Positions 57,245 through 64,000 of a DNA stretch of 64,000 bases are shown here, in pieces. The first letter of the stretch is position 1, and each line of letters opens with the position of its first letter. The notes under the pieces were generated by a model. It did no database searches. It was not told the DNA's origin and saw nothing but the letters and a program-made list of their open reading frames with translations. The DNA lies in the NCBI GenBank assembly GCA_041390305.1, contig JAWKQE010000002.1:1-64000 (forward strand), written 5' to 3'. The position numbers and the translations under genes are program-made. The DNA is from JACKCR01 sp041390305. Lineage in GTDB: Bacteria; Eisenbacteria; RBG-16-71-46; CAIMUX01.

Positions 57245-58506
57245 CGGGTCGTCCCCGTCGAGCCACCGGCGTTCGTGCTCCCGGCATCCGTGCCACCGCT
57301 GCTTCCGGCGTTCGTACTGCCGGCACCCGTGCCGCCGGCGCCGCTTCCGGTGCCGGCTCCGCCCGCGCGGCCCGCATCGGTTCCGCCGGCTCCCGGGACG
57401 CGGACCTTCTGGCCGTCCTGGATCTTGTGCACGCCCGCGGTGACGAGGAGGTCGCCGCTCGAAAGTCCGGAGAGGATCTCTAGACCGTCCGAGTCGAGCG
57501 TGCCGACTTCGACGGCGCGCCGGTGTGCGGTGCCGACGTCTCCCTGCAGTCCGTCGATCACGTAGACGAACCGTCCGGCGCGATCTTCGGCCACGGCCAC
57601 GGTCGGGACGACGATCCGGTCCCGCTCGCCCTTCGTCTCGAAGGAGAAGGTGACTTCGGCGGCCATGCCGGGACGGATCGCTTCGGGTGCGGAGTCGAGA
57701 CGGACGGTGACGGGGAACGTCGTCGTGGCGCCGCGTGGGGTGACGCCGACTTCCGTCACGACCGCACCGAACGTGCTGCCGGCGAGGGCGTCGAACCGGA
57801 CCTGCACCGGAGCGCCTTCCTGGATCCGGGCGATGAGGAGTTCCGGCACCGCGACCTCGACCTCGGGCTGCTTGCCGGACGTGAGCACGACCACGGTCTG
57901 CCCGGCCTGCACGTTCTCGTTCTCTTCGACCTGTACCGCGGCGATCGAACCGTCGACGGGGGCGGAGAGGCGCGCGTAGCCGAGCTGACTGTTCGCGAGT
58001 TCGAGCGCCTTCTCCGCGGACCTCACGGCAGCGGCGGACGACTCGTATCCGGCCCGCGCGCGGTCCAGCTCTCCCAGCGAAGCGTGGCCGTTCTCGTAGA
58101 GTCCGCGGATCCGGTCGTAGTCCGCGAGCGCGTTCCGTTCCTGCGCTTCCTGCCTGCGGAGGCTCGCTTCCGCTTCTTCCTTCTGGAGGCGAAGGTCGCC
58201 GGGGTCGAGCCGGGCGAGGAGCTGGCCGGCCTTCACCGCGTCGCCCACCGCGACGTCGATCTGGTGGACCGTTCCGGGCACCTTGAAGCTCAGCCTCGAC
58301 TCGAGGCCGGCGCGCGAGACGCCGGTGAACGAGCGGAGCCGTTCGCTGCCTCCGGAGCGCACTTCCTGGTAGCGCACCGGACGGATGACCTCGGGGGCCT
58401 CCTCTTTGTCCCCGCCTCCGCAGCCGATGCCGGCCATGCCGACCGTAACGGCGAAACCGACAAGGACGAGACAACGGGCCTGGGGCCAGAATCGGTTCGT
58501 CGACAT
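57241..58506 (-). CDS. RND membrane-fusion protein (periplasmic adaptor lipoprotein)
   Basis: The 421-residue protein has a lipobox (GMAGIGC, about residue 29), a barrel-sandwich/lipoyl domain (SFKVPGTVHQIDVAVGDAVKAGQ split as VPGTVHQIDVAVGD; about 73-90), a helical hairpin (about 105-160), the second half-lipoyl LSAPVDGSIAAVQVEENENV, and a beta-barrel. The last 45 residues are Gly/Ala/Thr/Ser/Asn repeats (TDAGSTNAG), unusual for an adaptor. GAGGAGG precedes the start. It links the permease to the outer-membrane factor in the same operon. Confidence 0.93.
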   Translation of the reverse strand: MSTNRFWPQARCLVLVGFAVTVGMAGIGCGGGDKEEAPEVIRPVRYQEVRSGGSERLRSFTGVSRAGLESRLSFKVPGTVHQIDVAVGDAVKAGQLLARLDPGDLRLQKEEAEASLRRQEAQERNALADYDRIRGLYENGHASLGELDRARAGYESSAAAVRSAEKALELANSQLGYARLSAPVDGSIAAVQVEENENVQAGQTVVVLTSGKQPEVEVAVPELLIARIQEGAPVQVRFDALAGSTFGAVVTEVGVTPRGATTTFPVTVRLDSAPEAIRPGMAAEVTFSFETKGERDRIVVPTVAVAEDRAGRFVYVIDGLQGDVGTAHRRAVEVGTLDSDGLEILSGLSSGDLLVTAGVHKIQDGQKVRVPGAGGTDAGRAGGAGTGSGAGGTGAGSTNAGSSGGTDAGSTNAGGSTGTTR

Positions 58507-58538
58507 CCGGACTCCTCCTCGGGAGACGTGTGGGCTCG

Positions 58539-60962
58539 CTACCTGGCTTCCGCGCGCTTCGTCTCGAAGTACGCGTCGAGCTCTGCATACCACTGGAGCT
58601 GTCTCTCCGGTGGCGCGAGGAACATGAACCCGCCGACGGCACGCTCCACTTCGATGAGGTCGAGGAGGAAGTCGTGCACCGCGTCGGCGGCGGCCTGGTC
58701 GGCCGTGAGCGCCGCGTTCTGCGCATCGATGAGGTCGATGATCTGGACGGCACCGCGCGCGTAGGCGTCCGAGACGAGCTCGAGGTTCTGCTTGGCGGCG
58801 TCGGCAGACTCCTCCGACAGCGCGATCGCGGCATACGAAGCCCCTGCCCGATGGACGGCACTTCGCATTCGCTGCTCGATCCGTTCGGCGACCGACTCCC
58901 GCTGCGTACGTAGTTGCTCGATCTCGAGGGATGCCTGGGAAATCTCGGCCGGCCGACTCCCGCCTTCGAAGAGGGGGAGAGAGAGGGAGAGCGCGACGCT
59001 CCAGTCCGTGTCGTCGGCCTCGGGAAGGGCGAGGCCCGGGATCTCGAGTCCACCGCCGGTCCCGGCACCGGACGCATCGAGTTCGCGGGCGACTTCGCCG
59101 CGCAGCGCGAGCGTCGGTGAGTAGTACTTCCGCGTGAGCGACGAGCGCTGACGCTCCTTCGCGGCGAGGATGGCGTCGATCCTCTGGAGTTCGGGAGAGT
59201 TCTCGAGCGCGGCTTCCGCCATGTACTCGCGGAGGAGCCGGAAGCTCCACGGGTCGCTGATGTAGGAGCCGATCCGCTCCATCGACGGAATACCTGGCTC
59301 TTCGAGGACCGCGTCGCGTCCCTGGAACGACTCTTCGAGCGGACGGTGGAGGATCCGGTTCACTTCCATCTCGGCGAGGTTGCGGGTCGAGTTCGCGGCG
59401 ATCGACGCCTTCTTTCCCTGCGCGAGAAGGCTCTCCCACCGGAACACTTCGGACGGACCCGAGATGCCGAGCGAGCGGCGGATCCGGGCGAGTTCGAGGT
59501 TCGACCGCGTGAGACGGAGGTCGTCCTGGCGAACCCGTTCCTGCGTCCGCGAGCGGAGATACTGGAGGTAGGCGGTGCCGGCATCGAGTGCGATGTCGAG
59601 GCGCTCGGCGTCCAGTTCCGCTTCGCGGCTTCGCTGCAGCTCCTTCTCGATCCCGAGCCCTGCCCACGCCTCTTCCGACCAGATCACCTGCGTGAGCCGG
59701 GCGGATGCGGAGAGCGTGCGCTCTGCCTGGGAACCGAGGCTGGCCGCGGCGCGGTCCTCGTCGATGAGGAGGCCGGTGAGCGACGCATCCAGCTGCGGAA
59801 GGAGACGGGCCCGGGCCGTACCGATCCGGTTCTCCGCGGCGCGCACCTCCAGGTCCTTTGCGAGGAGGTCCCGGTTGACGCGCACCGCTTCCTCGAACAC
59901 GTCGAGCAAACCGATCTCACGCACCGGAGCGCTCGGTGTCGGGTCGACGATGACGGCCTCCGTCAGGACCTCGAAGCTCGGGTGGACTCCGATCGCCCGC
60001 ACCGTCGCCATGTTGAGGCTGAGTTCCTCGTTCCGCGAGATCGCGACCGGTAGGTTCGCGGCCGGCTCTCCGAGCAGGATCCGCTGGACGTCCAAGGCCG
60101 CGCGGCGGGCGTAGCGCGGGAAGATCGACTCCGCGGTGAGTCCGGCGAGGATGCCGCGCTCCACGTCTTCCCGTCCGAGGAAGGAGAAGGACGGCAGCTT
60201 CTTCTCGATGAGACCCTGGATGAGACGATCGAACTCTCCCGGCGCGAGCTCGATCAGCGGGACGAGATAGATCGCGTCGACGTCGGAATCGAGCGCCGCG
60301 AGCGTTTCGTCGGCGCTGCTTCCGACCGCGACGACCTGTACGTCCACGCCCAGTGCCTGGAAGCGGGAGTCGAGATCGACACCGAGCGCGCGGAGCCGTT
60401 CGCGGAGAGACTGGTTGAGGAGGAACCCGAGCTTCCGGAAGTCGACGATGCTCCGGAACGCGTTCAGGTCTTCCTGGATCGTCTGCGGCCCTTCTATATA
60501 GACGAGGTTCGGGACGCCGCTCGTCCCCCGCTCCGTGCGCGGGATGCCTTCGGTGTCCGAGTCGAGGACGAACGGGGCGACGACCGGCTTCGTCAGAGGG
60601 CGCTCCCAGCGCGCGGCTTCGAGCGTGGAGATCGGGCCCATCGCGACGACGAGGTCGATCGAGCGGTCGGAGAAGAGCCGTTCCAGCGCCGCCTGGACGG
60701 AGGGGCCGTCGTGGGTTCCGGCCAGCATCGCGGTCTCGGGGAAACGCACGTCGAAGTCGTTCTCGTTGACGCGCCGGATCTCGTCGCGGAAGAGGGAGAC
60801 GATCTCGTCGTTCCGTTCCCACGGCCCGTCGACGACGAAGCCGACCCGGACTTCGCGGAGACCTTGCGCGGACGGCGCCGCGAAAGCCGCCCCGAGCCAC
60901 CCACACGTGAGGAACACGAGGCAGGCCGAGACGAGAACGACGGAAACGAAGGCTCGAGTCAT
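58539..60962 (-). CDS. TolC-like outer-membrane factor fused to an N-terminal substrate-binding-like domain
   Basis: The 807-residue protein has a signal sequence (about 1-30), then residues about 35-350 resembling the ABC_sub_bind (TrpX-like) periplasmic binding protein family (REVRVGFVVDGPWERNDEI, LVVAMGPISTLEAARW, VDAIYLVPL, GLIEKKLPSFSF). Residues about 375-800 form a TolC-family efflux factor with two duplicated halves, each with ANSPELQRI or VNRDLLAKDLEVRAAENRIG-type helices and a FEGGSRPAEI segment. GAGGAG precedes the ATG at 60962. It is the first gene of the RND operon. Normal TolC proteins are about 450 residues, so the N-terminal domain is an added module, perhaps guiding substrates to the pump. 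Confidence 0.87.
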   Translation of the reverse strand: MTRAFVSVVLVSACLVFLTCGWLGAAFAAPSAQGLREVRVGFVVDGPWERNDEIVSLFRDEIRRVNENDFDVRFPETAMLAGTHDGPSVQAALERLFSDRSIDLVVAMGPISTLEAARWERPLTKPVVAPFVLDSDTEGIPRTERGTSGVPNLVYIEGPQTIQEDLNAFRSIVDFRKLGFLLNQSLRERLRALGVDLDSRFQALGVDVQVVAVGSSADETLAALDSDVDAIYLVPLIELAPGEFDRLIQGLIEKKLPSFSFLGREDVERGILAGLTAESIFPRYARRAALDVQRILLGEPAANLPVAISRNEELSLNMATVRAIGVHPSFEVLTEAVIVDPTPSAPVREIGLLDVFEEAVRVNRDLLAKDLEVRAAENRIGTARARLLPQLDASLTGLLIDEDRAAASLGSQAERTLSASARLTQVIWSEEAWAGLGIEKELQRSREAELDAERLDIALDAGTAYLQYLRSRTQERVRQDDLRLTRSNLELARIRRSLGISGPSEVFRWESLLAQGKKASIAANSTRNLAEMEVNRILHRPLEESFQGRDAVLEEPGIPSMERIGSYISDPWSFRLLREYMAEAALENSPELQRIDAILAAKERQRSSLTRKYYSPTLALRGEVARELDASGAGTGGGLEIPGLALPEADDTDWSVALSLSLPLFEGGSRPAEISQASLEIEQLRTQRESVAERIEQRMRSAVHRAGASYAAIALSEESADAAKQNLELVSDAYARGAVQIIDLIDAQNAALTADQAAADAVHDFLLDLIEVERAVGGFMFLAPPERQLQWYAELDAYFETKRAEAR

Positions 60963-61356
60963 GGACACTCCTCGAAACCAGCTGCGGCGTTGTTTCGGAT
61001 CGTCTGCGTCGCCCGCGGCGGGTCTGCTCGGCTCGCCTGGGAACGACGGAGGGCGAGGATACTCCTGGGGGGAGGTGGCGTCACCCCTGAAGGGGAGGGC
61101 CACGGAGGGCGCGGGAGTCGTTCGAGGTCGAACTCTCGTTGCGAGCCCTCGTGTGGAGCAGGAAGCGGCCCGGCGTCTCCATCGAAACGCCGGGCCGATC
61201 TGTTCACTCGGATCGCGTGACCTTGGCGTGCCCCGGGAGTGCGTTGGCGCTACCTCACATCGCGCCTCTTCGCGTTGGGCGGTTTCCTCTCTCCTCGCTC
61301 GTGCGAAGGCTCCTCACGCCTGGCTCACCTTCGCCACGCCCACCAATGCATCGCGC
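60963..61356. other. Intergenic stretch before the RND operon; hairpin only
   Basis: No gene is supported. The stretch contains the 11-bp hairpin at 61166-61197 and the leader of the TolC-like gene; the promoter of the efflux operon should lie here, but no clear -35/-10 pair is visible. Confidence 0.5.
61166..61197. terminator. Strong hairpin, possible terminator
   Basis: CGGCCCGGCGT pairs perfectly with ACGCCGGGCCG across a 10-nt loop (CTCCATCGAA). There is no T run on either side, so it is not a classic Rho-independent terminator. It could end transcripts from upstream or act in the RND operon leader. Confidence 0.4.
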
Positions 61357-61503
61357 TCACTTTCTCGCTTCGTAGATCAGGCTGAACGGCGTGTCGTTCG
61401 CCTTCCGGAACTTGCCGAAGCCACCTGCATTCACCACTTCCTGCACCCGCCTCGGTCCGGCCTGGGCGCCGAGAGAGTGTCCGCCGTCCTGGCTGAGGGG
61501 CCC
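61357..61503 (-). pseudogene. C-terminal fragment of a class I SAM methyltransferase
   Basis: About 48 codons read HSLGAQAGPRRVQEVVNAGG, then FGKFRKANDTPFSLIYEARK and a stop. This closely follows the C-terminus of many SAM-dependent methyltransferases (LGAQAGExRLREVLxxAGFxRFRRAxETPFNLVLEAR style). No upstream methyltransferase domain with the SAM-binding motif exists; the next gene upstream is a membrane protein on the same strand. It is a gene remnant left by a deletion or insertion. Confidence 0.6.
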
Positions 61504-61515
61504 CACCCGGCCAGG

Positions 61516-62310
61516 TCACGCGGGGTTTCCGTAGCGCGTCCTCTCCATCTGGGTCTCCTTGATCAGGGCCAGGACCAGGATGACGGCGAAGAACAGCGAG
61601 GCCGCGACGGTGCCGAACCCGAGCCCCCCGTCGGCTTTCGACTTCGTCAGTAGGTCGCCGAACGCTGCGCCGAAGGGACGAGTCAGCACGAAGGCGAACC
61701 AGAAGAGGATGACGGTGGACGTTCGCGTGAAGTAGTGGAGTGCACCGGCCACCGCCAGGAGGCAGCCCAGCAAGATCGCGCTGTGGGAGAAACCAAGTCC
61801 GAAGTCGTCCGCCAGGCAGTCTCCTGCAGCCGTGCCCAGGGTATTGGCGACGAGAAACGCGACCCAGTAGTAGATCTCGACTCGCGATGACGTGATCCGC
61901 TCTACGGAGAGCGACTTCTCCCTGCGATGCCACAGGGCGAGGACGATCAGGAGGAGAACGGTGAGGACGAGAGAACCGACGACGTAGCCCAACCCCAGGG
62001 TGCGATCGATGAAGTCGGAGATCGCGGTTCCCAGAATCGCGGTCGACGTGAACAGAAGCCAATAGGACGTCGGGTTGTATCGCTTCAGTGCCAGCTTGAT
62101 CACACCGAAGGCCAGGCTGACCAATAGGAAAATGCCGATGGTCATCCCGTATCCCAATGAGAACGTCATGGAGAACATGTCGGCACCGGTCTCACCCAGC
62201 GTCGTCGCCGCGATCTTGATGATCCAGTAGAGGATGATGATGTGGGGGACTCGATTCCTGAGACCTACCGTAGACGTGGATGCTCCCCTGATCTCGTCGG
62301 GTGCCGACAC
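61516..62310 (-). CDS. COG4705-type multi-pass membrane protein
   Basis: The 264-residue protein has about eight membrane helices arranged as two related halves (IIKIAATTLGETGADMFSM and FLVANTLGTAAGDCLADDFG; VLTRPFGAAFGDLLTK). The repeated GxTxxD-type loops are the mark of the COG4705 membrane-anchored protein family, function unknown. It starts with GTG at 62310 behind GGGAG. The methyltransferase remnant lies just downstream; the OMP gene lies upstream on the same strand. Confidence 0.85.
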   Translation of the reverse strand: MSAPDEIRGASTSTVGLRNRVPHIIILYWIIKIAATTLGETGADMFSMTFSLGYGMTIGIFLLVSLAFGVIKLALKRYNPTSYWLLFTSTAILGTAISDFIDRTLGLGYVVGSLVLTVLLLIVLALWHRREKSLSVERITSSRVEIYYWVAFLVANTLGTAAGDCLADDFGLGFSHSAILLGCLLAVAGALHYFTRTSTVILFWFAFVLTRPFGAAFGDLLTKSKADGGLGFGTVAASLFFAVILVLALIKETQMERTRYGNPA

Positions 62311-62432
62311 GATGTCTCCCTTCGTTCCCCGATCAGTTCTCGCCGAGGACTGAAGCGCAATTGGTAGTGCGGAGGTTCCGCAGTACCCGTCTCCCCCATT
62401 GCGGCCTGGCGGCGGCCTGCTCGGGCCGCCTG

Positions 62433-63245
62433 TCAGTCGAAGTGCCGAGTGATGCCCGGTGAGAAGACGACGGCCTTGTTGTTGTCGTAGCTGACGCCGA
62501 GCGAGAAGGTCGTGGCTGGTGCAGCGAGGTATCGGAACCCGACCACACCGACAGTCTCTCCACCGCTGGCCTCCGGGATGACCGCATTCTCGCCACCCGT
62601 GCCCGCCTCTTGTCCCTCACCTGTTGCCGAGGTGTTGCCATAGACCTCGGACACGAGGTCGAGCTTGGGTGTGGCCTCGTACTCGAAAGCCAGGGCATAG
62701 GAAACGAGGTTGTCGAGTTGGACGCCCGCTGGCTGTCCGACGAGCGTGTACGCCAAGTTCGCGTGCGTGTCGAAGCGACGGCCGAGCTTGTGGCTCCCGA
62801 TCAGATACCCCGTGAAGTCCGTCGCCCCAGTGCCGAGCAGGTTGTTCCGAGCCGTGGGCACCTTCACCTCTCCCGCGACGGCAAACGCCGGCAGACTCCC
62901 TCGCTCGTGCGAGACCAGGTAGACAGCCGTCGCTTCGACATCACCTACTCCTGTAGCCCTAGCTCCCAGCTTCGGACGGACGGCGGCGTAGGCGACCGGT
63001 TCGACCAGCAGCTCGATCCGATCCGTCAGTCCGTATTCGAATGCGAACGGGATTGCGGCCTCGTGCCCCTCCGTCGACGTTTGGTACTCGTACGCACCGG
63101 ACGTAGTCAGACGCCCGACGGGCGAGAGTCTGGCGGTCTCTGTTTCCAGGGGGAGTGATGCCAGCGAGGAGGTTGCGGAGATCGCGATGAGCCCCGTGGC
63201 GATCGCCAGGGAAAACCTCGCCAGCGTCAGGTTCGGGGTGTTCAT
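62433..63245 (-). CDS. Outer-membrane beta-barrel protein (MetA/phenol-pathway type)
   Basis: The 270-residue protein has a signal peptide (LAIATGLIAISATSSLA) and alternating amphipathic strands with aromatic girdles: IPFAFEYGLTDRIELLVEPV, LPAFAVAGEVKVPTA, YALAFEYEATPKLDLVSEVY, VGVVGFRYLAAPATTFSLGV and a C-terminal phenylalanine segment TRHFD. This is the pattern of the MetA-pathway/transporter-like outer-membrane family. AAGGAGA precedes the start. The start overlaps the stop of the gene upstream by ATGA, so the two are co-translated. Confidence 0.75.
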   Translation of the reverse strand: MNTPNLTLARFSLAIATGLIAISATSSLASLPLETETARLSPVGRLTTSGAYEYQTSTEGHEAAIPFAFEYGLTDRIELLVEPVAYAAVRPKLGARATGVGDVEATAVYLVSHERGSLPAFAVAGEVKVPTARNNLLGTGATDFTGYLIGSHKLGRRFDTHANLAYTLVGQPAGVQLDNLVSYALAFEYEATPKLDLVSEVYGNTSATGEGQEAGTGGENAVIPEASGGETVGVVGFRYLAAPATTFSLGVSYDNNKAVVFSPGITRHFD

Positions 63246-63799
63246 CGCTCGTCTCCTTCGTCGTCGTCTTCTTCCTCATCGTCGTCGTCTTCGTCGTCCT
63301 GCTCATTGTGTGTCTTCCCGCCCGTTCTCTCGCTGATGGACGCGACGGATCCGTTGGAGGCCACGACGAGTTCGGAAACTCCGCTGTCGGTCTCGATCTG
63401 GAGCTCGTAGCCTTGCGGTCCGTCTCTCCAGACGCTCACGGCGGAGAGAATCGTTCCGTCGGGGTGGCTGGTGGCGGCGGCGTCCAGTACGGCGGCGGGG
63501 AGACCGATGATCGGAACGGACTCCTCTATCTCGTAGAGCTGTCCGTCGAAGGTGTAGAGCACACTTCGGTCGTGAGCTCCATTCTTCGACTCGATCTCGA
63601 AGTAGGTAACGTCGTTCTTCTGTTCCACGTCGACGTTCTGTATCACATCCTCGGGATACGCCTCTTGGAAGGCGCTGAGGACGGCACTCGGCAAGTCGGC
63701 AACGGTGTTCCCGTTCGCCGATTCCGCTCGAGCGGCCCCCAATGCGCCGCAGAGCATCATGGCAGTGGTGATCCACGATCGGGCAATGACTCTCGACAT
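63242..63799 (-). CDS. Periplasmic PepSY-like protein with acidic tail
   Basis: The 185-residue protein has a signal peptide (ITTAMMLCGALGAARA). Two related modules follow (about 30-90 and 90-150: LPSAVLSAFQEAYPEDVIQN and LPAAVLDAAATSHPDGTILS), each like a PepSY-like/beta-lactamase-inhibitor-like domain found in signalling or metal-response contexts. The last 20 residues are nearly all Asp/Glu, which could bind cations. The start at 63799 has GGGAGGAG; upstream in-frame ATGs lack one. It is coupled to the outer-membrane protein by an ATGA overlap. Confidence 0.72.
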   Translation of the reverse strand: MSRVIARSWITTAMMLCGALGAARAESANGNTVADLPSAVLSAFQEAYPEDVIQNVDVEQKNDVTYFEIESKNGAHDRSVLYTFDGQLYEIEESVPIIGLPAAVLDAAATSHPDGTILSAVSVWRDGPQGYELQIETDSGVSELVVASNGSVASISERTGGKTHNEQDDEDDDDEEEDDDEGDER

Positions 63800-64000
63800 C
63801 TCGCAACTCCTCCCGGGCCTCGTCGGCTCTCTCTTGGTCGGCTCATCCATCTGTGCCGGAGGCCTTCGCCTCACGTCCGACTCGTGGAGTCGGGTTCCCT
63901 CGGCCAGTGGTCAGCTATACGACACCGCATCGCATCCGGTTCACGGCCAATCTCACAGGCAACGATTCCTGTTCAGAGTTCGTTCAGGTCCGGCATCATG

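Noticed and set aside
53525..57565. Very long plus-strand frame opposite to the RND permease and cupin
   Set aside because: Shadow of the RND gene; Glu/Asp/Arg-rich low-complexity translation and no start site.
61325..62062. Minus-strand 245-residue frame over the COG4705 gene
   Set aside because: It is an out-of-frame shadow of the membrane protein gene, rich in Arg and Gly.

Overview
The window is high-GC DNA from a bacterium that looks like an uncultured member of the FCB-type lineages (for example Eisenbacteria or Krumholzibacteria; this is an inference). Support comes from secreted proteins ending in FlgD-like or type IX sorting-like beta domains (49994-52018, 52251-53456), an ECF sigma factor paired with a TPR receptor-type Ser/Thr kinase, many lipoproteins, and near-universal GGAGG ribosome binding sites. 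No rRNA, tRNA or CRISPR was found.

Layout. (1) 1-15877 is a selenium-linked molybdenum hydroxylase / anaerobic purine-type catabolic cluster: the end of ygfK on the plus strand; then a long minus-strand operon read from 13993 down to 521 (molybdopterin subunit, [2Fe-2S] subunit, FAD subunit, threonine-synthase-like enzyme, a second PLP enzyme, an XdhD-like fused hydroxylase that is frameshifted, SsnA, YgeW, YgeY); and divergent XdhC and MocA-like cofactor maturation genes. (2) 15.9-25.6 kb holds an internally deleted DUF3024 gene, a ParDE toxin-antitoxin pair, a roughly 42-bp degenerate tandem-repeat array, a protein with a Gly/Asn/Ser tail, two secreted lipoproteins, and the sigma-kinase pair. 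(3) 25.6-40.8 kb is a probable defence island: a STAND/NLR-like ATPase with about ten near-identical TPRs, two membrane proteins of unknown function, a type I restriction system whose HsdR carries a C-terminal AlbA_2-like domain and whose operon contains extra genes, a coiled-coil membrane protein, and a frameshifted mrr. (4) 40.8-49.9 kb holds a giant Ig-like lipoprotein (frameshifted) between two direct repeats, a TIGR04255-type three-gene set, a zinc-ribbon membrane protein, a YwiC-like membrane protein and a GNAT. (5) 49.9-64 kb holds secreted and envelope genes: a thioredoxin-like protein, a kelch protein, a cupin, an RND efflux operon whose outer-membrane component is fused to a substrate-binding-protein-like domain, and envelope proteins at the right end.

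The most notable observation is at 49994-52018. A secreted Omp28/thioredoxin-like gene has an in-frame UGA exactly where the first Cys of a CxxC motif belongs (W-UGA-S-G-C). An 8-bp hairpin with a GGU loop follows 11 nt after the UGA and has its loop about 20 nt downstream, as expected of a bacterial SECIS. This is a strong candidate selenoprotein with a UxxC redox centre, in a genome that also carries selenium-linked hydroxylase genes. Standard gene calling would cut off its signal peptide and redox motif.

Three otherwise well-conserved genes (the xdhD-like gene, mrr, and the Ig lipoprotein) carry single-base frameshifts. Two of these lie in four-base G/C runs, so sequence error is as likely as real decay.
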